50,382 bases of DNA. Source: Gammaproteobacteria bacterium. GTDB lineage: Bacteria; Pseudomonadota; Gammaproteobacteria; GCA-001735895. Position 1 is the stretch's first letter. Every line of letters begins with the position of its first letter. The notes beneath the pieces were generated by a model, which was not told the DNA's origin, ran no database searches, and worked only from the letters and a program-made list of their open reading frames with translations. Location of the stretch: NCBI GenBank assembly GCA_024232855.1, contig JAAEPH010000264.1, positions 1 through 50,382 on the forward strand. Direction: 5' to 3'. Shown here one piece after another: positions 42,056-50,382 of this stretch. A program made the translations under genes and the position numbers.

Positions 42056-42725
42056 CGCTGATGATTTTCCCGTCCTGCATCTTCACCAGGCGCCGCGCGT
42101 AGGCCATCACGCGCTTGTCGTGGGTGGCGATGACGAAGGTGGCCCCGTGGTTTTCATTGAGACTGGCAAACAATCCCATCAGGTGTGCCGCGGCGACGCT
42201 GTCGAGGTTGGCGGTGGGTTCGTCGGCCAGCACCAGGTCGGGTTGCGAAACGATGGCGCGCGCGACCGCGACGCGCTGCTGCTGACCTCCGGATAACTGT
42301 GCCGGGCGGCGGTCCTCCAGGCCTTGAAGACCGACCTCGGCGAGGATAGCGTTCGCCTTGCGCGCACGTTCCGCGGTTGCCACCCCCTGTACTTGCATCA
42401 CGAATTCGACGTTTTCGCGTGCGCTCAGCACCGGGATCAGGTTGTAAGCCTGGAAAACGAAACCGATGTGGTGCAGGCGCATATCGGCGAGCGCACCCCG
42501 CTTGAGCTGATCGATGCGTAGATCGCCCATGCGAATCTCGCCGCTGTCGGGCGTATCGAGCCCGCCGATGGCGTTCAGCAGGGTTGTTTTGCCGGACCCC
42601 GACGGCCCCGACAGGCACACGAACTCACCGGTTTCAATGGTGATATCGACGTGATCGAGGCCGGTTATGATTTCGTCACCCTGGTGGAAGGTTTTACAGA
42701 GTTGGTGGCAGTGTATTGCGCTCAT
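42042..42725 (-). CDS. ABC transporter ATP-binding protein, LolD/MacB-like
   Basis: The protein has 227 residues. Walker A is GPSGSGKTT near 40, the signature is LSGGQQQRVAVARA near 143, Walker B is DLVLADEPTANLDS near 163, and the H-loop is in ATHDKRVMAYA. It is of the LolD/FtsE/MacB class, which powers extrusion or lipoprotein release rather than import. It is encoded 9 bp after the second permease and overlaps the barrel gene, indicating one functional unit. Confidence 0.93.
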   Translation of the reverse strand: MSAIHCHQLCKTFHQGDEIITGLDHVDITIETGEFVCLSGPSGSGKTTLLNAIGGLDTPDSGEIRMGDLRIDQLKRGALADMRLHHIGFVFQAYNLIPVLSARENVEFVMQVQGVATAERARKANAILAEVGLQGLEDRRPAQLSGGQQQRVAVARAIVSQPDLVLADEPTANLDSVAAAHLMGLFASLNENHGATFVIATHDKRVMAYARRLVKMQDGKIISDEAQ

Positions 42726-42734
42726 ATCGCCTCG

Positions 42735-43976
42735 TCAGGTGGAATTCAGTGCCCGCACCGGGTCCAGTTTGGCGGCGCGCCAGGCCGGTAATATGCTGGT
42801 CAGTACGCCAAGTAAAATGACGACCGAATTGGCGAGCAGCAAATCGGAAGAAGTCAGCTTCGGGTACAGCATGCTGCTCGCGCCCATCATCGCCATGCCC
42901 TCGGCGACGACTGAAATATCGAGCCCGCTCTCCAGTGGCTTGATCGTCGCCAGCGCCAGGCCGTTACCGAGGCCGAGGCCGATCAGCAGCAACAGCGTGG
43001 ATTCCATCAGTATCTGGTACAGGATCAGCGCCGGGCGCATGCCGAGCGCCTGGATCAGACCGATTTCACGCACGCGTTCGAATATCGCCATCACCAGCGT
43101 GTTTACCAGTCCGAAGGATAGCGCCAGGAAAATGATGATCACCCAGACCAGTACGAAGCCATCCATCATGTTGAACATCGTGGCGAGGTAGGTGTCGATC
43201 TCGTACCAGGCGCGCACCTGCAGGTCCGCCGGCGCCTGTTGGCGAACCTGCCGATAGAGCGGCTCGATGTCGCGGTAGTCCTCCCCGACGACAATGATTT
43301 GCGAGACGCGGCCCTCGATACGGAGCAACTGCTGCAGGGTATCGCGCGCGGCGTATACATTGAACTCTTCGAGGCCGGGCAATTTGGCGCGGTAAATGCC
43401 GACGATTCTGAAACCACGCTCGCGGATGTTGTTATCTGGATCCTGGCTCATGACGACGACGCGCTTGCCCAGCCGCGTTTCCAGGCGTTCGGCCAGTTTA
43501 GCGCCGATGATGATACCGCTGTCCTTGCGGGATTCGAGGAATCGACCCGCGCTCAGCAGCTCCGGCAGGCCGCTGACATCGGCCTCGGCGGCGGGTTCGA
43601 TACCGACCAGGTTGATACCGCGCGTTTCGCGTTCGCTGGCGATAACCGCCGGCACCCTGATCCGGGTCGCCCAGCGTTTGCTTTCGATGCGCTGCAACAG
43701 CGCCTCGAATTCGCCCGCGGGCTCGGCGATGCTGTTGGCCACGCTTGGGTCGTCGAGAAAATCGGGGTGTTGAATCTGGATATGCCCCGGCAGGTTGTGA
43801 ATACCCTCGTTGAGCATGTCATCGACCATGCCGCGCATCAATGCGGTCATGAATATCATCGCCCATACCCCGACCGCAATCGCGCCCAGCATGATGCCGG
43901 TGCGCCGATGATTGCGCCACAGGTTACGCCACGAAAGGGTTAGCAGTACGCTGAAATGGAGTCTGTGCGCCGCCAT
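42735..43976 (-). CDS. ABC permease, LolC/LolE-like (FtsX domain), second copy
   Basis: This 413-residue permease has one N-terminal helix (about 25-48) after the WRNLWRNHRRT cytoplasmic motif. A large periplasmic MacB-PCD-like domain follows (about 50-280), then three C-terminal helices with the FtsX pattern (VREIGLIQALGMRP near 310). It ends WRAAKLDPVRALNST, the typical tail. It is a paralogue of the next permease; the two probably form a LolCE-type heterodimer with the LolD-like ATPase. Confidence 0.9.
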   Translation of the reverse strand: MAAHRLHFSVLLTLSWRNLWRNHRRTGIMLGAIAVGVWAMIFMTALMRGMVDDMLNEGIHNLPGHIQIQHPDFLDDPSVANSIAEPAGEFEALLQRIESKRWATRIRVPAVIASERETRGINLVGIEPAAEADVSGLPELLSAGRFLESRKDSGIIIGAKLAERLETRLGKRVVVMSQDPDNNIRERGFRIVGIYRAKLPGLEEFNVYAARDTLQQLLRIEGRVSQIIVVGEDYRDIEPLYRQVRQQAPADLQVRAWYEIDTYLATMFNMMDGFVLVWVIIIFLALSFGLVNTLVMAIFERVREIGLIQALGMRPALILYQILMESTLLLLIGLGLGNGLALATIKPLESGLDISVVAEGMAMMGASSMLYPKLTSSDLLLANSVVILLGVLTSILPAWRAAKLDPVRALNST

Positions 43977-43977
43977 G

Positions 43978-45210
43978 TCAGACCGCCCGCATCGCTTCGA
44001 TCGGCTGCAGCCGGTTGAGGCGCAGCGCGGGGTAGATCGCGGCCAGCAGGCTGCCGAGCGCGACGATGACCGGGCCGAGGGTGAGCGAGAGCGGCGATAT
44101 CGCGGGATACATACGATCCGGCAGGTTGAACTTGACCGCCATTTCCTCCATGCCGGGATAAGAGAAGCCGACCACGCTCAGGTAAGCCGTGATGAGGGCG
44201 CCCAGGGTAATACCGAGCAGCAATCCCAGCGCCGTCATCATGCCGGTTTCGAGCATGACCAGGCGCGCCAGGTGAATCGGTTTCAGGCCCAGCGCCATCA
44301 TCGTGCCGAATTCACGGGTGCGCTCCAGCACCGACATCAACTGTGTGTTGAGTACGCTGAATGCGACCAGCACGATGAGCACGATGTACATGAACCAGGC
44401 GCTGGTCATATCGGCCTGTATGGCCTGGCGCAGGCCAGGTTGCAACTCGTTCCAGTCGCGTGGCACGATCCTGGAAGGATCGTCGATGCCTGCCGAGATG
44501 CGCGCCATCAATCCATCGACGTCGTCGATGTGCGCGGCGCGGATGACGATGCTGTGGCCCGCCCGTTGCATCGCGAAGCTGTCCTGGAAGTAACCCAGGT
44601 TGATCTGCGCCATGGCGCGATCGAGGTCGGGGATGCCCGACTCGAAGATTCCGACCACCGTTACCACGCCGGCGGCGAACGATTCGTCGAGGCCGCTGCC
44701 GAGAAAGCTGAGTTCGTCGCCGATGCCGACCTTGAGGTTACGCGCCAGGATTGATCCGATCACGATCTCCTCCTGCGCACCGGGGCCCAAATAGCGCCCC
44801 TCATTCACCAGGCCGGGAAAAGTGGATACCAGTGGCTCGTGTTTGGCATCGACCCCCAGCAGCTGGATGCCGTGGCTGCGCTTGTTGCTGGAGGCGAGCG
44901 CGAACCCGGAAGCACGCGCGCTAATGCTCTCCAGGGCGAGTTCGTCACGCAGTTTTTGCGCGTTGGCGACGATGTCCGCCAGGGTGTAGCGCATCTTCGG
45001 TTGATCCAGGTAGGAGGGATGCTGCAACTGGATATGTCCCGAGAAGGTTTGCAGGCTGTTATCGATCATCATGTCGTAGCTGCCGAATTGCAACGAAATC
45101 GAAAATACCAGTAAGCTGTTGGAGAAGATCATTGCGCCGACCGTAAGCCAGGTGCGTCGCCCGTGTCGCCACAGGTTGCGCCAGGCCATGCGCAGCACGA
45201 CGCTCTTCAC
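43978..45210 (-). CDS. ABC permease, LolC/LolE-like (FtsX domain), first copy
   Basis: This 410-residue permease has the same layout as its neighbour. It opens MAWRNLWRHGRRTWLTVGAM, has a periplasmic domain that includes SGHIQLQHPSYLDQP, and has three C-terminal helices after RTREFGTMMALGLKP near 300. It ends RLNRLQPIEAMRAV. The S/P-GHIQ-[LI]-QHP segment is shared with the paralogue (residues about 58-66), which suggests both bind the same partner. The start overlaps the LolA-like gene by 4 nt. Confidence 0.9.
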   Translation of the reverse strand: MKSVVLRMAWRNLWRHGRRTWLTVGAMIFSNSLLVFSISLQFGSYDMMIDNSLQTFSGHIQLQHPSYLDQPKMRYTLADIVANAQKLRDELALESISARASGFALASSNKRSHGIQLLGVDAKHEPLVSTFPGLVNEGRYLGPGAQEEIVIGSILARNLKVGIGDELSFLGSGLDESFAAGVVTVVGIFESGIPDLDRAMAQINLGYFQDSFAMQRAGHSIVIRAAHIDDVDGLMARISAGIDDPSRIVPRDWNELQPGLRQAIQADMTSAWFMYIVLIVLVAFSVLNTQLMSVLERTREFGTMMALGLKPIHLARLVMLETGMMTALGLLLGITLGALITAYLSVVGFSYPGMEEMAVKFNLPDRMYPAISPLSLTLGPVIVALGSLLAAIYPALRLNRLQPIEAMRAV

Positions 45211-46019
45211 TGGCGCGGATTCCTGAGGTTGGAGAGGGTAAACAGGTTAGCGGATAATTCGACGTCGAAATCGATGGCGTCGATACTCATTTCGGTCCAT
45301 TCCTGTTCCCTTTCGAGCTTGTGCATGCGCATGCGTGTAGCGATGTTGCGGCCATCCATGAGCGCGATTTCGGTGGTGTTCATTTCCTTCACCAGGATGC
45401 CGTCCTGGTCCCAGAATTCCTGGCGCAGCATGATGTAGTCATCGCGAATGACGAGTACTTCCCGGCCCCAGACCACCGCTGCGTCCTCGTGCGGAACCGA
45501 CTCGATGGTGTAAACAAGGTGATCGTCGCGGGTTTCGGTGCCGATCAGGCGATGATCGTACTGATCGATGATGTCGGTCGACTTGCTGATGTCCTTGTTG
45601 GAAAAATCACTGCCCATCCAGCTCTGATTCATCATCGACGGCGGCACCTTGAGGATGCGGTTGATCTTGGGTGAGTAGGTCCACATGCTTTGATCCTGGA
45701 CCAGCGTGCCGTTGCCGGCGTCGCGCCTGGGCTCGGTTACCCGCACCAGCGATAACTTGTCACCCTCGGTCCAGGCCTGCATCGAAAAACTGCGCTGCCA
45801 GTCTTCGCGGTGTATGGTCATGGTCATTTCGGAGTAAGAGGTTACCCCGCGCCAGTGTTCCATGGCGGCGCGAATCAGTTCGCTCGGTTGCGGGGCGTCG
45901 GCCGCCTGCGCGATGCCCGATGCCGGCCCCATCGATAGTGCCAGCAGCATTATCAGGGGTTGCTTAACGCCCGTGATCAAGTTGAATCCTGGTATCGGCA
46001 TTGCCGGTCTTGTCTCCAT
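45207..46019 (-). CDS. periplasmic LolA-like outer-membrane lipoprotein-sorting protein
   Basis: This 270-residue protein has a signal peptide (cleavage near GIAQAADAPQ). It then has a LolA/LolB-type half-barrel: SYSEMTMTIHREDWQRSF near residue 60, VQDQSMWTYSPKINRILKVPPSMMNQSWMGSDFSNKD near 105, and a C-terminal strand ending NLFTLSNLRNPRQ. This subgroup is distinct from housekeeping LolA and commonly accompanies FtsX-type permeases or RND/MmpL exporters. First gene of the operon; probably a periplasmic shuttle for a lipid or lipoprotein between the permeases and the outer membrane. Confidence 0.87.
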   Translation of the reverse strand: METRPAMPIPGFNLITGVKQPLIMLLALSMGPASGIAQAADAPQPSELIRAAMEHWRGVTSYSEMTMTIHREDWQRSFSMQAWTEGDKLSLVRVTEPRRDAGNGTLVQDQSMWTYSPKINRILKVPPSMMNQSWMGSDFSNKDISKSTDIIDQYDHRLIGTETRDDHLVYTIESVPHEDAAVVWGREVLVIRDDYIMLRQEFWDQDGILVKEMNTTEIALMDGRNIATRMRMHKLEREQEWTEMSIDAIDFDVELSANLFTLSNLRNPRQ

Positions 46020-46248
46020 TGCGCCCTGCTAAAACGATGCGAAATCGGATCGTCCCGATGCTGCAATACTATCAGTGTGACAGCCTGATATTTACCTGTC
46101 CTGAACAAAGAGTCCACGGAACAGGAGATTATGCCAGCTACCGGGCCGTCATCGTTGAGCCAGATTAATTCATTTTTCGATATACGTGCTAGCTTTTCGA
46201 TGTTGGATGAGTATATTGGCAATACCCTGATTTGAGGAGCAAACGGCC

Positions 46249-46572
46249 ATGAGCAATGACGTCAAGGAAAACCTGAAGAGCCAGTCCACCTGGATGCGCG
46301 GTCTGTACATGCTGATCTATGCTTTTTTCTATACCATCGCCGAGATCGTGCTTTTCGCGATAATTATCTTTCAGTTTCTGCTCAAGCTGTTTAGCGGCGA
46401 TACCAATGATCGCCTGCGCAAGCTGGGGCAGGGGTTGAGTACCTATATCTACCAGATACTGCAGTACATGAATTTCAACAGCAACTACCAACCCTATCCC
46501 TTCGGCGCCTGGCCGAAGGGCGAGCCCCGGCCCGCCAAACTCGAGAGCCAGGCTAAATCAGAAGATTCGTGA
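46249..46572 (+). CDS. DUF4389 family membrane protein
   Basis: This 107-residue protein has a membrane segment at about residues 17-45 (LYMLIYAFFYTIAEIVLFAIIIFQF, likely one long or two short helices). FSGDTNDRLRKLGQGLSTYIYQILQYMNFNSNY follows, typical of DUF4389, and then a hydrophilic tail with PYPFGAWP. GAGGAG precedes the ATG. Function unknown. Its 3' end overlaps the convergent EamA gene by 15 nt. Confidence 0.85.
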   Translation: MSNDVKENLKSQSTWMRGLYMLIYAFFYTIAEIVLFAIIIFQFLLKLFSGDTNDRLRKLGQGLSTYIYQILQYMNFNSNYQPYPFGAWPKGEPRPAKLESQAKSEDS

Positions 46573-47487
46573 TCGCTGCCGCGAGGCGATTATACCGGCG
46601 CTGACGATCAGTATGATGCCGGCGGACACCAGGGCTCCGGGCAACTCGGCGAAGATCACGAAACCCCAGATCGCGGCAAAGCCGACGTAGCTGAAGTCGA
46701 AGATCGCGACCGTCGACGCCGGGCCTCTTTGATAGGCGACCGCGGCGCCGATACTGCCGGCCATGATGGCCACCGCGAGAATCCCCATGATGCGCCATTC
46801 GGCCAGCCCCATCGGTGTCCACGGACCGAACAGGAAGGGATTCCAGGCGACGAGTTCGGCATCCGGGCTCCACAGTTTCAACCCCAGCAAGGCAATCGAG
46901 CCGACTACAACGAAGCTGATGTTGAGCCACAGGGATAGCACGGTTGGCTTTTCGTGGCGGCACTTGCTGCGCGTCAGAATCATCGCGCCGGCATAAAGCA
47001 GCGCCGATACCAGCGGCAGCGTCGCCCAGGCGTTGAAGTCATCGGCTTGCGGCTGCAGGATCAGCAGCGTGCCGACGAAGCCCGTCACGATCGCCAGCCA
47101 GCCGCGCGTGGAAATTCCTTCGCCAAGGAACAGTGCGGCGAACAGGGTGATAAACAGCGGCAAGGTGTAGAACGCGGCGGCGGCCACGGCGAGCTCGATG
47201 TGCGGTAACGCGGCGAAGTAAAACACCCACATGACGACCAGCAACAGACTGCGCAATAACGTCCAGGCGAGGGCATCGGGTTTGAGCGGATCCTGGCAGC
47301 TGCGAATACGCGCAAGGTAAACCAGGAAGGGAATCGTGATCAGTGAGCGTACCACGAAAATCTGCCACAGCACGAAACTGGTGCTGTATTGCTTGATCAG
47401 CGCATCCCCCAGCGATAGCGCGAAGCAGCCCGCGACGATCGCGCCGACGGCCAGTTTCAGATTATCCTGTTTGGGGGTTTCCGGCAT
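46558..47487 (-). CDS. EamA/DMT family transporter
   Basis: This 309-residue protein has ten predicted helices in two EamA repeats (about residues 12-150 and 160-300). LRSLLLVVMWVFYFAALPHIELAVAAAAFYTLPLFI near 95-130 and its second-half equivalent YVGFAAIWGFVIFAELPGALVSAGIILIVSAG are characteristic. It is probably a metabolite exporter; substrate cannot be predicted. Start ATG at 47485-47487. Confidence 0.9.
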   Translation of the reverse strand: MPETPKQDNLKLAVGAIVAGCFALSLGDALIKQYSTSFVLWQIFVVRSLITIPFLVYLARIRSCQDPLKPDALAWTLLRSLLLVVMWVFYFAALPHIELAVAAAAFYTLPLFITLFAALFLGEGISTRGWLAIVTGFVGTLLILQPQADDFNAWATLPLVSALLYAGAMILTRSKCRHEKPTVLSLWLNISFVVVGSIALLGLKLWSPDAELVAWNPFLFGPWTPMGLAEWRIMGILAVAIMAGSIGAAVAYQRGPASTVAIFDFSYVGFAAIWGFVIFAELPGALVSAGIILIVSAGIIASRQRSRIF

Positions 47488-47654
47488 GCTGCACTGTCAC
47501 TTAAGAGGGAGTGCCAGTAGTCTGTATTAGCCCCTCATACTCTGTCCAGACATTGATGCCGTCTTTAGCCCGGCTTTTCCGCGAACGCGAGTAATCTATT
47601 GTCTGAATTTGCCCGAACGAGCACCGTGACGATGGCGCTAATGGCCGGTTTCAG

Positions 47655-48595
47655 ATGCTTCATGCCCGCAGACACTTGCTTCGCGACGGCGGACTGGGTT
47701 GCGCCGCCTATTGTCACGCTAACGCCGAGATCAGCGCCGTCATGTCGGAAGGCGCGGTAGGTGAGGATGTCGCGGCGATGCATACCAACGTGTCGGGCGA
47801 CAAGGCCGATGTCTGGCACTGGACGTCTACGCGTTCGCTACCCTCGCACACGTTAAAGGACGGCCACCTGGTTTACGGGATCGGCGACTACAACAGTAGA
47901 AAGGCCGACAAGGGCGAGAAGCCGACGATCGACAACGACACCAAGAAGCTGAAGCATTCCAAGAAAGGCCAGCCGGCTTATATGAGCTATCGCGACTCCG
48001 TGTCGGGGGATTACGGATCGTCCGAACCGGGTCGAACCCATTTCCAACAGCATGACGCGATACCGATAAGTGATAAAGTCAAGTTCGTCAAGAGCGATAC
48101 CATCCCCTATTCAATCAGTCGCCCATCCACCGGCAGCCGCGCCGATGTCACGGCCCATGCCACGTTTAACGATGAAACCCATCGCTGGACACTGGAGCTG
48201 AGACGTCGGCGTAATACCGGTGATGGCAACGATTACCAGTTCGGTGCTGGTAACAACGCCGGCGCGCCCGCTAATCCGGCCGCGATCGTCGGTGATCCGG
48301 AGAGGGGGCACAGCTGTACCAGACGCATGGTTGCGCTGGCTGTCACCAGGACAAGGGGCAGGGCCTGCTCGACAATGGCAAGTGGGTATTCCCGAGAGTT
48401 CAGCGAGCCTCCGGCGCTACCATTTTGAAGACGGTTCAGCTGAACCGCGAGATGCGCGGCGCGGTGAGATCGTTCATCGCCGAGGAAATGAAAAAAGCGA
48501 GCCCGCGGATGATGCCGGACATCCAGATTACCGAGCAGGAAGCGGAAGATATCGCGAGCTGGTTGCAGCAGCAATTCATGCCCATCGGGAAGTAG
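47655..48595 (+). pseudogene. 5'-truncated, frameshifted haem-binding (ethylbenzene dehydrogenase gamma-like) plus cytochrome c protein
   Basis: The first frame encodes GLGCAAYCHANAE, then GDKADVWHWTSTRSLPSH and VTAHATFNDETHRWTLELRR, matching the EB_dh/cytochrome haem-binding domain of DMSO-reductase family gamma subunits. At the GGGGG run (48304-48308) the frame is lost. The next frame reads GAQLYQTHGCAGCHQDKGQG and continues to a stop at 48595, a c-type cytochrome domain with CxxCH. One added G would join GDPERG to AQLYQTHG and give 313 residues. The usual N-terminus with signal peptide is not found, so a real 5' truncation is likely. There is no molybdoenzyme gene adjacent. Confidence 0.75.
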
Positions 48596-48926
48596 TTGTT
48601 TCTCAAATTAGGGCGAATTAGCGGACAGACCAGAATGGCACTTATTTAAGCCTGCTACTACCGTGATCCCGGCCTTGAGCCGGGATCCAGCGAAGGCTAA
48701 GTGGGGCTAGATTACTGGGAACTCCGGGGGCAGTAAATAGGTATACTGTCCCACTGCTGTCCGAATCAGGCTTCTCGATGTGCTCAATTGGCTTGTTCCT
48801 ATCGTCACAGTTAATTGTTTGATAGGAAATCAGGATAGCGATTTTCAGCCGCCTGAATATAACTGCCTAGTTTGGCCGGTTACATAGTAAAGACCGCGAA
48901 GATTGTTGGAGTGATTTACGGACGAT
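48596..48926. other. intergenic region with REP-like hairpins
   Basis: GATCCCGGC-CTTGA-GCCGGGATC (48665-48687) is a perfect 9-bp hairpin of a type widely dispersed in proteobacteria and may terminate the preceding gene. GGGGGCAGTA (48726-48735) and TACTGTCCC (48744-48752) form a second imperfect inverted repeat resembling REP sequences associated with RAYT transposases. No gene was seen. Confidence 0.55.
48665..48687. repeat. GC-rich REP-like hairpin
   Basis: Nine-base arms GATCCCGGC and GCCGGGATC flank a 5-base loop. Common intergenic palindrome; can also act as a terminator. Confidence 0.65.
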
Positions 48927-49958
48927 TTATGTTGCCCTGGGAATGGTGAAGAAGAAACTACTGCCCTTGTCCAGGCCTTCTGACTCAACCCAGATACGCC
49001 CACCATGCAACTCCCCGATTCGACGTGCCAGTGCCAGGCCAACCCCGGTACCTTCGATCTGTAGATTTAAGCGGTCGAACAGACTGAAGATTTTTTCGTG
49101 GTAGCTAGGATCGATACCTGCACCATTATCGCGAACGTAGCAGATCGCCTCCGGCCCGTCATTTCGCGAGCCAATCTCGATCCGTGGCTCAGACTGATCC
49201 CCCATGAACTTGATCGAATTATTAACCAGGTTTTGCATCACCTCGAGCAGGCGAGCCCGGTCTCCGTATATATCCGCTAGATCAGGCAGGATTTTAACTT
49301 CGACATCGCGTTCGGCAATTTGAAAGGAAACAGATTTCACAGCATCCCTTACCAGATCGCCAAAGTTAAACTTTTGGGCCGGATTGACAACGCGGCCGAT
49401 ACGCGACAACTCTACCAATTCCGCAAGCAGCGTCGACATGGTGCCAATCGCCGAGGTGATCTGCTCGATATCGCTTTCCACCTTGTCCGTATTTCCGCTC
49501 TTTACATCACTACCCAACATCCCGGCAAAACCAGATATAGTCACCAATGGGCTTTTGAGTTCGTGCGAAACGGTATAAACGAAGCGCTCCAATTCCGCAT
49601 TTTTGGACTCCAGACTCTTGACCAGACTGTTTGTTTCACGCGATTTGGCGGCTTGATAAATAAATATGAGTCCAATCAGGTATACAAATAATAATGCCGA
49701 CAATATGGATAATTTATTCGTAGCGGCGCTACCGTTGTCGATATCATCGTGAATGGGACCCTCCCCGTCACCCAGCCTGTTTTCAGCTTCCTTTATCAGC
49801 AGAAAGGGGCGTCTCATTGCATCGAGCATCTGGATCGCATTCTGCCCCTTCACGCCGGTAGAAATCTGGTCCCTGAGGCCAAATATCTGGATTATTCCGG
49901 TGAATACTAAAATCCCGACAATGACACTAATAGTCAGAAATCTCCCGGAAAAGAACAT
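48927..49958 (-). CDS. orphan membrane sensor histidine kinase
   Basis: The protein has 343 residues. Two helices (about 4-24 and 83-102) bracket a short periplasmic region. A HisKA domain follows with the phospho-acceptor His in VSHELKSPLVTISG (about residue 132), then HATPase_c with LVNNSIKF (N box), DNGAGIDP (G1) and GTGVGLALARRI (G2). The layout resembles phytochrome-like/CHASE3-type kinases, but the roughly 60-residue sensor is shorter than a CHASE3 domain. I used the ATG at 49958 with GGGAG upstream; a GTG at 49979 would add seven residues. No response-regulator gene is in the window. Confidence 0.87.
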   Translation of the reverse strand: MFFSGRFLTISVIVGILVFTGIIQIFGLRDQISTGVKGQNAIQMLDAMRRPFLLIKEAENRLGDGEGPIHDDIDNGSAATNKLSILSALLFVYLIGLIFIYQAAKSRETNSLVKSLESKNAELERFVYTVSHELKSPLVTISGFAGMLGSDVKSGNTDKVESDIEQITSAIGTMSTLLAELVELSRIGRVVNPAQKFNFGDLVRDAVKSVSFQIAERDVEVKILPDLADIYGDRARLLEVMQNLVNNSIKFMGDQSEPRIEIGSRNDGPEAICYVRDNGAGIDPSYHEKIFSLFDRLNLQIEGTGVGLALARRIGELHGGRIWVESEGLDKGSSFFFTIPRAT

Positions 49959-50182
49959 CTTGCTCCCATCACTCCCCACTGTTATTACAGTACAAAATAA
50001 TACATTACACCCTTGCCCGGGCGCCGCAAGGCGGCGAACCTTTAGCTCAGGCAGCGCAGACCTATGCCTCCCATATCAGCTTCGAAACCGATCACGATCA
50101 GTAAGTTCCTGAAGGATTAACCCCTTTTTCCCAATCTGCGCCCCGGCTCTTGTTGCTGAATTTCAGGTGAGTCACTATTCCC
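49959..50182. other. intergenic region, possible gene debris
   Basis: CGCCGC-AAG-GCGGCG near 50022-50036 is a compact hairpin. A short plus-strand frame ends TYASHISFETDHDQ at about 50112, which could be the remnant 3' end of a gene but is too short to assign. Confidence 0.35.
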
Positions 50183-50382
50183 TCATACTCCTGGACGCCA
50201 ACGCAGCTCGGCATCCATTTTACGGGGACTATTCGCCAATGTTGTCAGCGCATCGGCGCGGTGTTGCGCAAACTGATCCGGGGGCTCGGACGTTACCGCG
50301 GTAACGTCATCGGACTCTGTTTCTTTCTGTTCCGCGTTGCGCGCATCCATCGCGGCGTTGAGCGCCTGCAGCACGACGGCGC
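50183..50382 (-). pseudogene. fragment resembling DUF222/HNH endonuclease proteins, cut by the window edge
   Basis: The minus-strand frame enters from beyond 50382 and ends at 50183. AVVLQALNAAMDARNAEQ, a variable acidic stretch and QHRADALTTLANS resemble the middle of DUF222 proteins. The frame then ends after an unrelated PRKMDAELRWRPGV tail. If so, the HNH part is missing and this is a truncated copy. The similarity is judged by eye from short segments, so the call is tentative. Confidence 0.45.

Noticed and set aside
1-50382. CRISPR array, tRNA, rRNA, integrase or prophage
   Set aside because: No regularly spaced identical repeats with unique spacers, no tRNA-like cloverleaf ends, no rRNA motifs and no integrase or phage structural genes were seen.

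Overview
The window looks like chromosome of a facultatively anaerobic gammaproteobacterium. Its dense operons run on both strands. DUF1631, DUF4389, the DUF3305/DUF3306 formate dehydrogenase cluster and LolCDE-like genes are gammaproteobacterial in character, and one textbook FNR/ANR box is present. No rRNA, tRNA, CRISPR array, integrase or transposase gene was recognised.

Positions 222-10281 (minus strand) hold the complete upper pathway of anaerobic benzoyl-CoA degradation of the Thauera type. In transcription order it reads had, oah, dch, bcrC, bcrB, bcrA, bcrD, ferredoxin, two GNAT acetyltransferases and an SDR dehydrogenase. Divergent to it, at 10399-16397 (plus strand), lie korA and korB (2-oxoacid:ferredoxin oxidoreductase), a tungsten aldehyde:ferredoxin oxidoreductase that carries its own MoaD/ThiS-like C-terminal domain, and a BzdR/BoxR-type regulator (XRE helix-turn-helix plus shikimate-kinase-like domain). 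Together these form a self-contained module. KorAB, and possibly the AOR, reduce ferredoxin. Ferredoxin feeds the ATP-dependent reductase BcrABCD. Dch, Had and Oah then hydrate, oxidise and open the ring. A 271-bp foldback element built of nested inverted repeats sits exactly between bcrC and bcrB.

Positions 16398-23926 hold a universal stress protein and AGCS-type Na+/alanine symporter pair, a polyamine-type ABC importer (binding protein, ATPase, two permeases, possibly a 39-residue ORF) and a flavodoxin-fold reductase preceded by the FNR box. Positions 24214-34354 encode a periplasmic formate dehydrogenase (DUF3305, DUF3306, polyferredoxin, TorD chaperone, small Tat protein, FdhABC). It is followed directly by a NarI-like membrane subunit and an HdrD/GlpC-like Fe-S protein.

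Positions 34433-47487 are mixed housekeeping and envelope genes: a lipoprotein aminopeptidase, an M14 carboxypeptidase with an apparent 1-nt frameshift, a class V aminotransferase, DUF1631, a five-gene LolA/LolCDE-like operon ending in an outer-membrane beta-barrel, DUF4389 and an EamA transporter. The last 3 kb is degraded: a 5'-truncated and frameshifted haem-binding/cytochrome c gene, REP-like hairpins, an orphan histidine kinase and a fragment resembling DUF222/HNH proteins that runs off the end.

A short dispersed repeat (core CGGYGAGATATGCGGGCTAG) occurs about six times between 18.9 and 38.1 kb and overlaps stop codons or ribosome-binding sites.
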